Shown one piece after another: positions 1 to 10,021 of a stretch of DNA of 64,000 nt. Origin of the DNA: Limnanthes douglasii subsp. nivea (taxonomy: Eukaryota; Streptophyta; Magnoliopsida; Brassicales; Limnanthaceae); contig JAUPFV010000002.1 of the NCBI GenBank assembly GCA_036936605.1, positions 321,424,893 to 321,488,892 on the forward strand, written 5' to 3'. The stretch's first letter is position 1. Every line of letters starts with the position of its first letter. A model generated the notes under the pieces. It ran no database searches. It saw nothing but the letters and a program-made list of their open reading frames with translations, and was not told where the DNA came from. A program made the translations under genes and the position numbers.

Positions 1-212
1 AAAAGTGTACCAAAATAAGGTGCAATGATTATTCATAGTGGTACAAACATCATCATTTATGTAGAATCATTTCACTTAAAGTATTGCAAAAAGAAGAAGA
101 ATTGGTCATCTTGGAAGGGATGTATGACCTCATAGAAGGCCTCCAATTGGTGCATGGAAGATGCCGAAGATAGAGCGATGGAAGCAAAAAAATACCCTTA
201 AGATTAGTTGAG
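1..212. other. Unassigned sequence left of the miniature LTR element
   Basis: No family is recognised here. The + strand carries a short open stretch (roughly 80-180) with a charged, coding-like look, but it matches no domain I can name. Because the miniature element at 218-1573 is inserted within sequence that reads as Gypsy pol on its right side, this is plausibly the continuation of that pol relic (the protease-to-RT spacer). That is inference from position only. Confidence 0.3.
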
Positions 213-217
213 ATATC
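213..217. repeat. Target-site duplication, left copy
   Basis: ATATC immediately precedes the left LTR and is repeated exactly at 1574-1578 just outside the right LTR. Five base pairs is the usual length for LTR retrotransposon integration. Confidence 0.9.
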
Positions 218-496
218 TGAAGGGACTAGGTCCCTCTTATTACACAAACAAAGCAGACAGCAAGAATGAAAATGATATCTGTCATTTCATGATCAATATG
301 GGGAATGATAACGGTCATTCCGTGATCAGTATGGGAATGATAACGGTCATTCCATGATCAATATGGGAATGATAACGGTCATTCCGAAGATCAAATGTAC
401 ACGGTTTGTCTCTTATATAGACAAATTAATAACTGTTTGATCTTATCTTACTAACTGACATAATAACACGTGTCTCTGTTCAATGTTTATCCAATA
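218..496 (-). repeat. 3' LTR of the miniature element (279 bp)
   Basis: It is the direct repeat of 1230-1573, nearly identical except for three rather than five 32-bp hairpin units, which explains the 65-bp length difference together with small indels. Its inner terminal dinucleotide is changed: the minus strand begins TATTGG instead of TGTTGG next to the polypurine tract. The TATA-like box is at 411-420 and the G-box core at 467-472. Confidence 0.9.
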
Positions 497-509
497 TTCT
501 CCCCCTTAA
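497..509 (-). promoter_or_regulatory. Polypurine tract of the miniature element
   Basis: The complement reads TTAAGGGGGAGAA and abuts the 3' LTR, the expected position for the plus-strand primer of reverse transcription. Confidence 0.8.
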
Positions 510-605
510 CATTGAACTCGACTCCTGTCTTCTTCGTCGTCTGCCTGATCTTCCTCTTTATCTGAAGAGTTGTTGAAGATCTTGTTGCCGTCTGTTTCTC
601 TGCTT

Positions 606-1200
606 GAGAAATGGCCGCCTTGCCTCTGTTTCTCCATCTTGAGAAATGGTTGTCTTGGCTGTCTTGCCTCTGTTTCTCCATCTTGAGAAATGGCTGTCTT
701 GCCTCTGTTTCTCCGAGAAATGGCTGTCTTGCCTCTGTTTCTCCGAGAAATGGCTGTCTTGCCTCTGTTTCTCCGTTGAGAAATGGCTGTCTTGCCTCTG
801 TTTCTCCGAGAAATGGCTGTCTTGCCTCTGTTTCTCCGAGAAATGGCTGCCTGCCTCTGTTTCTCCGTTGAGAAATGGCTGCCTCTGTTTCTCCGAGAAA
901 TGGCTGTCTTGCCTCTGTTTCTCCGTTGAGAAATGGCTGTCTTGCCTCTGTTTCTCCGAGAAATGGCTGTCTTGCCTCTGTTTCTCCGAGAAATGGCTGC
1001 CTGCCTCTGTTTCTCCGTTGAGAAATGGCTGCCTGCCTCTGTTTCTCCGTCTTGAGAAATGGTTGTCTTGCCTCTGTTTCTCCGCCTTGAGAAATAGCTG
1101 TCTTGCCTCTGTTTCTCCGAGAAATGGTTGTCTTGCCTCTGTTTCTCCGAGAAATGGCTGTCTTGCCTCTGTTTCTCCGTTTTGAGAAATGGCTTCCTGG
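606..1200. repeat. 30-bp minisatellite, about 19 units, inside the miniature element
   Basis: The consensus begins GAGAAATGGCTGTCTTGCCT and ends CTGTTTCTCC. Nineteen GAGAAAT-headed units are counted. Most are 30 bp. Others are 25-29 bp (internal CTGTCTTGCC shortened), 33 bp (GTT added before GAGAAA) or about 35 bp (ATCTT/GTCTT added). Each unit begins GAGAAA and ends TTTCTC, so a unit can fold and each junction is a short near-palindrome. Because 30 is a multiple of three and the unit lacks stops in several frames, long decapeptide-repeat frames exist on both strands. I read these as by-products, not genes. Confidence 0.92.
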
Positions 1201-1215
1201 CCGTCTACAACACAC

Positions 1216-1227
1216 GCTCTGATACCA
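1216..1227 (-). promoter_or_regulatory. Primer-binding site, initiator tRNA-Met type
   Basis: The complement reads TGGTATCAGAGC, the standard 12-nt plant PBS complementary to the 3' end of initiator tRNA-Met. It lies 2 nt inside the 5' LTR, which fixes the orientation as minus. Confidence 0.9.
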
Positions 1228-1229
1228 AA

Positions 1230-1573
1230 TGAAGGGACTAGGTCCCTCTTATTACACAAACAAAGCAGACAGCAAGAATGAAAATGATATCTGTCATTTC
1301 ATAAGATCAATATGGGAATGATAACGGTCATTCCATGATCAGTATGGGAATGATAACGGTCATTCCATGATCAGTATGGGAATGATAACGGTCATTCCAT
1401 GATCAGTATGGGAATGATAACGATCATTTCATGATCAATATGGGAATGATAACGGTCATTCCAAAGATCAAATGTACACGGTTTGTCTCTTATATAGACA
1501 AATTAATAACTGTTTGATCTTATCTTACTAACTGACATAATAACACGTGTCTCTGTTCAATGTTTATCCAACA
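1230..1573 (-). repeat. 5' LTR of the miniature element (344 bp)
   Basis: Read on the minus strand it starts TGTTGG at 1573 and ends CCTTCA at 1230. It holds a G-box core CACGTG (1544-1549) about 50 bp upstream of a TATA-like box (CTATATAAGA on the complement of 1488-1497). Five tandem 32-bp units follow at about 1300-1462, each containing an inverted repeat GGAATGA/TCATTCC around a 6-nt loop. The corresponding 3' LTR has only three units. Confidence 0.9.
1488..1549 (-). promoter_or_regulatory. Putative LTR promoter: G-box plus TATA box
   Basis: On the minus strand CACGTG (1544-1549) lies upstream of CTATATAAGA (1488-1497), in the U3-like part of the 5' LTR. A G-box within ACACGTGT resembles ABA/stress-responsive elements bound by bZIP factors. 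The motif is seen, the responsiveness is inference. Confidence 0.5.
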
Positions 1574-1578
1574 ATATC
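1574..1578. repeat. Target-site duplication, right copy
   Basis: Exact match to 213-217. Across the insertion, the Gypsy pol relic resumes just to the right. Confidence 0.9.
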
Positions 1579-1579
1579 A

Positions 1580-4500
1580 CAACTGACCTCGTGTAAACAA
1601 CTATCATTTACAAAACTACCTAGATATGTTTGCATGAAGTACACATGATGAGACTAGAGTCTCAACAAAAGTCATCAGCCACCAGTTACGTATCAAAAAA
1701 ATATTTTGGCCTATTGTACAAAAGAGGAGATTCTACTCCGAATAAAAAAATATAGTCAATTATTAAATAAAATATACAAAATGATTGTTGTAAAACACAT
1801 ATGAGAGTCCTATTAACCTATGTCGATATCCAATCATGTTTGGGTCAAGAAAACGAATTAAAAGTGGAGAATATGCATAGACTTTACAAATCGCAACAAA
1901 GCATTTCCAAATAATCCATTTACACTTCCAAGGTTTGAATAACTTATAGATGCAAAATATGAAAAAAAATATTATCCTTTATAGATGTATTTGCAAGATA
2001 CAATAAATACATATGTGCAATGAGGATCGCCAACACACAACATTCATCACCAAAAGAAGCCTGAATTGCTACAAAGTAATGCCAGTCTGATTAATAAAAG
2101 TCAGAGCACCTACCAAAATGCTACTGAATAGTATCCTCGCAACTTAGTTGGGCCTTAACATATAAAATATTTTAATGATATGTTAGTAAAAATCCTACAT
2201 AAAGAAGATCACTTAGCATACTCAACCGAGACATGTGTAAAGCTTGAACAAGTGAACCGTAAATTGAATCCAGAAAAGTTCACCTTCGGCATACGGTTCG
2301 ATAAATTCTTGGATTACATGGTGAGCGAAATAAGAACTAAAGAAAATCTAATCCAATTGCAAGTTTAGTATCAATGAAGCCATCAAGGAATGAAAAAAAT
2401 AAGTACTAATAGGAAGAGAAACACTTAATAGGTTCTTGTCAAGATCCTTAGATAAGTGTCATTCCTTCTTTCAAGTCATGAGAGAAAAAGTAATGTGTGA
2501 ATGAACTATATAATATTATGAAGAAGTCAATAACATAAAGATGTTTTAATCTTCCACAAAGGTGCAAAAGAAGCCTCAGTGATACAAAAGCTTGTATATG
2601 TACCTCGCACTGTCAGATTATATGGTTAGTGTAGTCGTACTAAGAGAAGAAGGAAGGAAAGTGTAATATAGTATACTATGTAAGTAAATCTTTATTACCA
2701 AGTGAAACTGGACATTGACAATGGGATAAACTTATTTTAGCACTAGTACTTGCAGTTACGAACATGATACAAAACCCTGTTGTATCCCCCTGGGAAATAT
2801 GATACAAAACCCTGTTGTATCAGGAAGATAAACCAAATGGTCACGAAAATGAGGGGATTATAATTTTTATGTTGAACTGATTACGAAAGTGAAAGCCCAA
2901 GCGCTGGCAAATTTGTTTATAAAGTTCGCGTCTGAGAGTCAATTGTTTCCAAAAGAAGAGTCTAAAGATACTTGTAAAGTTATAATTGATGAAGAAAATA
3001 ATAATCAAGGATTTTGGCCAATCATATATCCAACAGAGAATATCATAAATAAATCCATCAAGTTCTAATTTCAAACATCTAATAATGAATTCGAGTATGA
3101 AGTTGCATTTGCAAGACTCCGGTTAAAAAAAATATCTATGGAGCTAGGATAGTAGATCTACTTACTAATTCTTAATTATATGTCAGACAGGCATCAAGAT
3201 AGTCAAAGCCAAATACGAGAAAATTATTAAGTACTTGATAGAGTTACAATCTCTAATTAGTAAGTTCGAGCAAGTGGAATTTGAACAAGTCTGGAAAGTT
3301 GAGAATTTAATAACTGACACACTCACATCTTTTGTATGGACATCTACGGCCGCAGAAATAATCCTTCAGGAAAATCTATTTATTACATTACCAAACCATT
3401 TCATGTTGACATTCACGTCCACGAGAGTAGTAATAATACAAGGTGACAAAGAAGAAGGAAAATATTAGAGAACACCAATTAGAAAGTACATGATAGAAGG
3501 AATAATCATTGACGATAAAAGAGAAGCACGAAAGATAAATATGAAGTCAACAACATTCTTTTGGACTTTAGACATACTATACAAAAGATAGCTTACTAAA
3601 ACATTACTCTGATGCTTAGGTATATATGAAGCAAATTTTGTTGTCCAAGAACTACATTATACAGAATGAAGCGTTTATTATGGATGTAAGACACTCTACT
3701 AGAAGAATCATAATTGAGGGCTTTTATAACCAACAATAGTGCGATACAGAAACAAAAATAAAAGTGAAACAGTGCGACATATACCATCTATACGTAAACT
3801 CTTTACAAGTCCTGTCAATACTATTTGAGATAATAACCAAAGCAATCCCATAAACAATGCGGCTTAAATATTGTAAGATACCTACCAATAGCTTTAGGTG
3901 GAAGAAATTTTATATTGGTTCCCTCAAAAAACTTCTCAAAGTAGGAGGAAGAACGTTCACTAATGAATATCATAAAAAAAAGGTAATAACGTTATTAAAA
4001 ATAAATGTATGTTACAAGTTTTGAATTACAAAGTCATCAGTACGGATAATGAAATTGGTTTTGAATTACAAAGTCATCAGTACGGATAATGAAATTTATT
4101 TCCATAACGACAAAGTCACAAGGTTTTGTTCTAAAACTCGAATAAAGCAAGAAATTTATTCCTCTTTCTATCCCAAACCAATGGTGAAGTTCAAATGAAC
4201 AACAAGACATTACCAAAGAGTTCAAAAATATTTTAGAATGAGAACCTAGAACCGTGTCTAATTTCCTTAAAGAATTCTTACGGTTATACAAAACCACATT
4301 TAGAACCGTAATAAAATAAATGAAAATTTCCATGGTATATGTATCTAGAACCAGTGATGCCAGCTAAAATAAGTATCGCATATACCATGGAAAAATTTGA
4401 TGAACCAAACAATGCACAAGTCCAAAGTTCTAAGGTAGAATTAATTAAATAAAGAAGATTCAAGGCACATATGCGATTAGAATATTACAATGCGTTCATG

Positions 4501-4755
4501 AGGAATATATATAATTCTAAAGCTCCATTTAGAAGTTCAGAATCATGAAATGATGTGTTACAGAGAGGTTTCTCTCACACTAAATATAATTGGCTTGACA
4601 ATTTGTATCTAAATCTGGAGCGTCCTTTAACGGTCGAAGCCATAACGTACAGAATATTGGATGGAAAAAGGAAACCAAAATCTTCAACCCTCGAATATTG
4701 AGAGCTTAAAGCTGTATAATAGTTCTTGATACTCAAGCTTTTAACCAACTACTAC
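1580..4755 (+). pseudogene. Ty3/Gypsy (Tat-like) pol relic: RT, RNase H, second RNase H, integrase
   Basis: The translated pieces follow the order of plant Gypsy pol. They are an RT N-terminal segment (about 1600-2000, with KWRICIDFT at the finger region and L..IDVF.RYN downstream) and the RT palm, where the catalytic Y-x-D-D reads YFND (2168-2179), so the first Asp is lost. Next come RT connection (KLNPEKFTFGIR, about 2260-2300), the RT-linked RNase H (YYVSKSLL, about 2670-2690), and a second RNase H (NNEFEYEVAFARLRL, about 3080-3130). The second RNase H is characteristic of the Tat clade. Then come an integrase zinc-binding remnant (3640-3780), integrase core (STDNE...FHNDKVTRFCSK, 4070-4140) and integrase C-terminus (DEPNNAQVQ at about 4400, ending near 4720). 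Stops and frameshifts are frequent throughout. The relic is split by the miniature element at 218-1573. Confidence 0.85.
4019..4098 (+). repeat. 40-bp tandem duplication inside the integrase relic
   Basis: A 40-bp segment starting TTTTGAATTACAAAGTCATC (4019) is repeated directly at 4059. It covers the codons around the second catalytic Asp region (S-T-D-N-E) of the integrase core, so the motif is present twice. This is a post-insertion replication-slippage scar. Confidence 0.85.
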
Positions 4756-5470
4756 TTGTAAAACATATATGTTATACCAATGGGGATATACTATTTCCTC
4801 CTTTGGTGGTGCGAGAAGTTATTAAGCATGAGCTCGACATTAATAAAATGTTTTTCATGCCAAACAAAAAATTTAGTCTCATTTTATATGCTCTCAAAAG
4901 CATGAAATATTAAAAAATGCCAACAAGGCAAAATATAGGACCCGATCAAGAATTTTGAAGGCTTTTTAAACTCTAACACAAGCCCTAGATGATAAAAAAC
5001 CATTCTTTATGAAATAAAATGCTCCATCAAGAACACTGAAGCTTAATAAAGTCTCTAATAATAGCAGGTCTCAACAATAACTCTTTAAAAAAATAAAGTG
5101 ATCACTCGGAGACATTAAAGGCTTTATAAACTCTATAATAATGACAAGTCTGAAATGATAAAAAATTAGTTTTTTGATAGAAAATCAAGCTTTGGTTACT
5201 TCAAAAAACAAGAGAGAGAACCAATAGTGGGAGTTATGCACCCTAAACAAATCTAAACAATTCTAAAAAACACCAAGAAATGAACATAACTGTTCATTAA
5301 TAAAGTCGGCTTATCGGGATTAATCAATTAATTAAAAAATAGAGAGTGTTAAGTGTTTAATAAAAGCATAAAGAGTCATCAAATAAAATTACGATAAAAA
5401 GTACTTTAAAATAAAAAAATATTTTTAATACAAAACTAAAATAAAATTCTTTCAAAATTACAAAACATAA
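4756..5470. other. Gypsy 3' untranslated relic, no gene
   Basis: AT-rich sequence between the end of pol and the antisense relic. Apart from the degenerate tandem repeat at 4940-5170, I see nothing recognisable. No clear 3' LTR could be found by eye. Confidence 0.4.
4940..5170. repeat. Degenerate post-pol tandem repeat (about 3 units)
   Basis: Three diverged units of roughly 75-85 bp share the pattern GATCA.. / GAAGGCTT.. / AAACTCTA.. / ..AAGTCT..ATGATAAAAAA. They sit about 200 bp beyond the end of the integrase frame, where Tat-clade Gypsy elements commonly carry tandem repeats in the 3' untranslated region. The comparable, better preserved array of the minus-strand element is at 31039-31338. 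Confidence 0.55.
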
Positions 5471-5720
5471 AGTAATAAGAATTCGTGTTTCGACAGTCTT
5501 TTCAGAAGCAATAGAATATTTGTTTGGAACAACACTAGTATCATCAAGATTGTCACTTCTAGAAACAACAACTTAAACATTACTAGTCCCAGCACCATCT
5601 TTCTCAATACCACCATCTTTCTCAATATTAATGAAATATTCTCTCTCTTATGTGATTTTCCTTGTTCTCATTTTATTGAAGAAGACTGCAACAAATGCAC
5701 TATCCTCAAGCTATCTAAGT
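5471..5720 (-). pseudogene. Coding relic antisense to the Gypsy pol, homologous to 12606-12870
   Basis: Read on the minus strand, two frames of this segment align with two frames of 12606-12870. Examples are TSNV...DNLD...NKYSIA...TRILITLC here against TNNVQ...DDIDG..KYVIA...TRLLITQC there. The DNA itself also aligns (AAGTAATAAGAATTCG here, GAGTAATAAGAAGTCG there). It therefore belongs to a dispersed element. Its position, after pol and the tandem repeats and on the opposite strand, matches the place of antisense frames in some Tat-clade elements such as Retand and Grande. The product is not identified. Confidence 0.4.
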
Positions 5721-8500
5721 CATCCTCTCTTTCATTCTGAGGAAAATAATACCATAAGCTACCTAAATTCACGTTTAAGTATTTCTTATGAAAATCTAGA
5801 ACTAACTTGGAACGACCGTCCAAAACTGGTGCACGACTAGACACAATAATTTATCTCCAATAAGTAATAGTGTCTTGCATCCGAGACTGACGTTTAGTAA
5901 TTAAAAATTTTGAAAATTAGTTATTATTTAACTTCTAAACATTTAATTGCTCATTTATCTTTGACTTTACAACCTCTCGTACAGGCCTTGGCATCAATGA
6001 GCTCTTTCTCAACAGAAGATCATGAATAATAAACAACAATTAGTTCAACCTTAAAAGCATTCTCTTTATAAGAATAAATAACGCTACCTTGAACACAAGT
6101 CACATTCCAAAAAAACTTACCAAACTGGTAGCTAGCCAAGATGGGTTCTTGGGTATGATTCAATGCACTCCTTAACTGGGACACGCAAACGACTTATTCT
6201 TCAGTTATTCATTTAGTACAACCTCAACTTTAGCCTTGGATTCCTACTCAATTTTCAACATCATATCTCTTTCTCTTTATCTCTCCTAACAACTTTCAAT
6301 TTCGGGTTCTCTTAGCTTGAATAATTTCAATCTTAAATTCAAGAGAAACTCTTATTGAATAGTTTATTTCTAAAGGTTTAGCAGCACCATCAAGAAAAGT
6401 CCAAAGATCGGAAACGTAATTTATATGATGAACATTGTAAAGATAAAGCATGGTTAAACCATTAAAAATTCCATGAAAATGACATGTAGTATATATACAA
6501 TATATAACTAGTTCACATACTGCAGCAAGATTCAAAGAGTTAAGCATAAGAAGAGAAATAAAATCTTATGTTAACTCAAATCCCAAATTAAAGTGCCTAT
6601 TTTATAGGTCCATGGACAAAATGTGGGTTGGAATTTCATTTTGTTGACTAAAGAAAGTGAATTACTATCTCTTGAAGATCCAACAAAAATACATAACATG
6701 TTGTAGTGCTAGCTTCGGACGAAGACACAACCATATTGGATAGGTCACCATTTGGATCCAAATTTATGGTATCTTTAATATTGATATCTATAATATAAGG
6801 TACTCTAAATATAATGTTGCATCCTTCAAAGGATCATCATCAACAATCATATGAGGTTAAGGAGTCATTTAAGAGTTAACACAATACTCACCAGTGACAA
6901 CGACATCCTCATTATATTAACCTCTTCATTAACTACTTCGACAACCAAAATATTTCTATGAGTATGTGGGTTCACTAATTACAACATGAGCTGCCTTAAA
7001 AAGTTCAACAATTTTATTATCAATAGAGAAAGAATTATTCATAAATAAAGAAGTACAACCTTAGGAATACCTTTGGCGTTATTCTAATCAAATTGGAAAC
7101 AAAATAAATCATCACGGTTTCATTTGGTGGCCGCCTTAGTATCAATCATTTTCTTACATCTCATATCTTTAAAATCAGACAGAGGCATTAACTATAGCAT
7201 AACTTCCATACCTTTCCCTCTAAAATCAGAGACTCATTTCGGAGTAGAGCCATAAAAATAATAACTCCTCTAGATAGAACAACAGAAATGATCGCCATGT
7301 TAATTAGGTCCAGTCCAACCACATTTTCAGACAAAATGACATAGTTGAAAAGAACACATATATAAAGATAAATGGTAGGAGTTAAAGCCTCATATATATT
7401 TTTCTAAAAACATGCTTTGAAATTGATGGGGAGTATGAGTATATTAAAGATCGGAAGTAGTAGTTTATTGCTCAGTAATGGGAGCCAGAGGTATACCCCT
7501 TTCATTCATTGCACATTAGTTATTTTTAATGGTAGTGATAATATTATCACACATATTACGTTTGGTCACCGAGTTTTTCTCCACTTAATCAACAATATAT
7601 CATCGTGCTAATCTTTTATCTCTTCTTCGAAAATACTAAGACAAGATCCTCGTTTATTTTCTAAGACAAGAACACGCGTAACAATTTATTTACAAACATC
7701 AACACCCTCAGCTTTGACCTTTGTAATATCTTAAGGAACATAAGATATTTTAGTTGAACCTCAGGTTTTCGATTTGATACACAATTGCATATTAGAAAAA
7801 CACTTTCAGCAAAATTTTCTTCTAGAAGTTTTATCTTTATAACATTCATCCTCGAAAATAGCTTCAACAAATCCTTCTTTACAAGACAAGTTTTTCTAGA
7901 GTATCTGTATTGGGGGAAATACAAATAATGAAGTCTCTTTGCAAAACAATACTCGACCATAACCCACTCTCGATAAATTATTCGGGTATAATAATAGAGA
8001 TGTAGAAATAAGAAAATTTGGAAACCTCGTCCACCATTTGAGTGTACTTCATGCGAGTATGGATAAACATGAGAAAATAGGAGCCAAGAATGAGAAAATA
8101 AACATGAATAAGCAGACACATAATAGATAAAATCAAAGAAGAAATATTTATAGAGAATGAGGGAAATTTACAATTGAAACCTCAATATCGGCTGATAGGA
8201 AGATTTTTTGTTATATGCTCGCTCTTCCAATAAATTTATCCTTTCACACTTTTTATAAGTTAGAAGTTCATTAAAAAAATTGGAATTTTATTTCTTCAAG
8301 AAGTAGAAAAATGGGTTGGTCTTTCAACCATAAGCCTTAACAAGAGTAAGAAATTCATTTGTAAACAAAGTTCTAAGGCATCTACTGATAAAATGATAGC
8401 CGAAAGCAAATGAGTTTAGGAATTAGGAACAAGTAGTCTTGAACAAATATTTATAATTTGAAAAACTTTGACTAGGTATGGAGCGAGAGAAAATCGAAGC
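5721..8500. other. Unassigned AT-rich decayed sequence
   Basis: No domain is recognised on either strand. Short open stretches occur, the longest on the minus strand at 7661-8119 (152 codons), but their composition is low-complexity and hydrophobic and they show no family motif. The region probably continues the antisense relic and 3' part of the Gypsy element ending near 4755, but I cannot show it. No promoter or splice structure could be supported. Confidence 0.35.
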
Positions 8501-8644
8501 CTATTATAAAAAAACAATTTTAAAAAAAACAACCTCATATTCACGGGCATCCAATGGATTTTTTATATTTACAAGAAATCTAATATTCCCATCATATGGT
8601 TTCCCAATTGGTGAGATGTTTTATATATTCATCATTGGTAAAAT

Positions 8645-9010
8645 AACTATATGAATATCAACGGAGCTTGCCTTCACAACGGGGAGTCGAGTGGAGGGAT
8701 TCTAATTAGAAATATTGAAGGTGATATCATTCTTGGTACCGAAATTATATTTGGTAAACTAACCCATTTGCTCGCAGAGTCCATAGCTTTATTGGAGTTC
8801 CTGATCATCTGCAATCGAAATAAACAGACTGAAATCGATATTTAATCAGATAGCTTACTGTTTATCAACTTACTTGCTGATAGAAAAGTTTCCTAGTACT
8901 TCGACTCCTTTCTCTCAATATGCAGAAAGTTTATTAATTCCAAAATAATCATTAGACATATTTCGAGAGTCAAGAACCAAATCGTAGACTAGCTTGCAAA
9001 ATGAACTCTG
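8645..9010 (+). pseudogene. Plant RNase H domain relic (RVT_3 type)
   Basis: The open segment at 8651-8845 reads as the start of a plant RNase H domain: an N-I-N-G-A first strand (family D-G-A/S), ESSGGILIRN, then HLLAESIALLEFL, which carries the conserved A-E-x-x-A-L-L helix. After a stop the homology continues with SDSLLFINLL (catalytic S-D) and, near 8955-9000, a degenerate HISRVKNQIVD*LAK matching the H-x-x-R-x-x-N-x-x-A-D-x-L-A-K end. The catalytic first Asp is lost (N-G instead of D-G). Such domains occur at the 3' end of plant LINEs and as stand-alone RNase H-like genes. With no upstream RT visible, the source is undecided. It is not functional because of in-frame stops. Confidence 0.75.
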
Positions 9011-9292
9011 AAATGCAAAAAAAAACAATACTTTGATCATTGCAACCCTCCAAACAATCTTTTGGCTATTGTTGTTTTTGAAAATTTAGGACTGTGTCAA
9101 ATATTTTCTCTGTGTTCATTGGTATGTGGTTGTTCTTCCTCTTGTAATTTTGTTCAGGAGCCTTAAGAATTTAAATTGTTATGGTAAAGGGTGAAGAATT
9201 GGAAGTTATGGTAAAACAAAAATTAGGTGGAAATCGAAACTCTTGATTTTTTTGAAGAAAGAAGACTCTCCTTCCAATAATACGTCACTTAT
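9011..9292. other. No gene seen
   Basis: AT-rich sequence downstream of the RNase H relic. It may be 3' tail of the same element. Nothing else is recognisable. Confidence 0.3.
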
Positions 9293-9570
9293 AGTAATAT
9301 TAGATAGTGTACTAAAAAAGTTGATTTATTATTAAATATTTTTTATAACGGATCAAATTCTCTCTTTATTTTATATCTTATTTTACTCCATTTTAACACT
9401 CTACTTGTGGTGTGTACTATATGCCTTCTTAAATACTTTTCTAACCGCTTGACGTTATCTCATGTTCAGATAATTTTATTCAATGTATTTGTTCATTCTA
9501 TAATTATTAATACTATAATTATTAATGTGACCCCTAAGTTTGACAGGATGTTCAATTAATCCAAAACGTT
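9293..9570. repeat. Dispersed repeat R1, flank copy
   Basis: Roughly 280 bp aligns with 20396-20672 (and the matching parts of copies 2 and 3), sharing blocks such as CTCTTTATTTTATATCTTAT, CACTCTACTTGTGGTGTGTA and TCTCATGTTCAGATAAT. The two are clearly diverged, so this is an old dispersed repeat, not part of the recent tandem array. No coding capacity or terminal structure is recognised. Confidence 0.75.
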
Positions 9571-10021
9571 CATGCATATCAGCATAACATATAACATAGG
9601 TACTATATAAATCATAAAATTATCTATATTACCCTATTATATATAAATATTAAGCAATATAGGCAGAAATGAGAGATGTGTTTTCAAGTATTCAGTGTGA
9701 TATATCTTTTTCAGTAAATAATTTAAGAGCCAATTAATAAATATAAATCTGACACAAAAAAAATCTTAAACGTATACTTTTTGTGTGCTAAATCATCCAA
9801 GAATTGAATCTTTTAGTTATAAAAACCTATTTTCATAATTTTTAAGAATCATATGATATTTTAATATCACCTCAGAGAATACATGATTATGTCCTTTTTC
9901 ATAATGAATCTGTAGATATATATATTATATGTCTAAGCATAAAAAATTAAACGTTGTGACCTATCACAAGCCATTGCACGAAAACGGTGAGATCGAAGTT
10001 CAGCTATGATCGAAGTAAAAG
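9571..10021. other. No gene seen
   Basis: AT-rich sequence without recognisable repeats or coding homology. Confidence 0.3.

Larger units (their letters stand above)
218..1573 (-). mobile_element. Complete TRIM-like non-autonomous LTR retrotransposon with minisatellite core
   Basis: All hallmarks of an LTR retrotransposon are visible in 1356 bp. There are direct terminal repeats at 218-496 and 1230-1573, outer ends of TG...CA type (TGTTGG at the minus-strand 5' end, CCTTCA at the 3' end), a perfect 5-bp target duplication ATATC (213-217 and 1574-1578), a 12-nt initiator tRNA-Met primer-binding site (1216-1227) and a purine tract (497-509 on the complement). There is no gag or pol, so it must be mobilised in trans, which is the definition of terminal-repeat retrotransposons in miniature. 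Apart from repeat-number changes, the two LTRs differ at only a handful of bases, so insertion is recent compared with the decayed Gypsy relic around it. The internal region (497-1229) is almost wholly a 30-bp tandem repeat, which is unusual. Confidence 0.9.

Noticed and set aside
606..1200. CRISPR array or heat-shock-element cluster
   Set aside because: Units abut directly without spacers of unique sequence, so it is not CRISPR. TTC and GAA in TTTCTCCGAGAAA are 5 bp apart, not the 2-bp spacing of a heat-shock element.
487..1259. Long open frames on both strands with decapeptide repeats
   Set aside because: They arise because a 30-bp repeat without stops keeps several frames open. They run through LTR, primer site and minisatellite alike, occur on both strands, and match no protein family.
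7661..8119. 152-codon minus-strand frame as a host gene
   Set aside because: No recognisable domain, low-complexity hydrophobic composition, no supporting context. Frames of this length occur by chance in AT-rich decayed DNA of this size.
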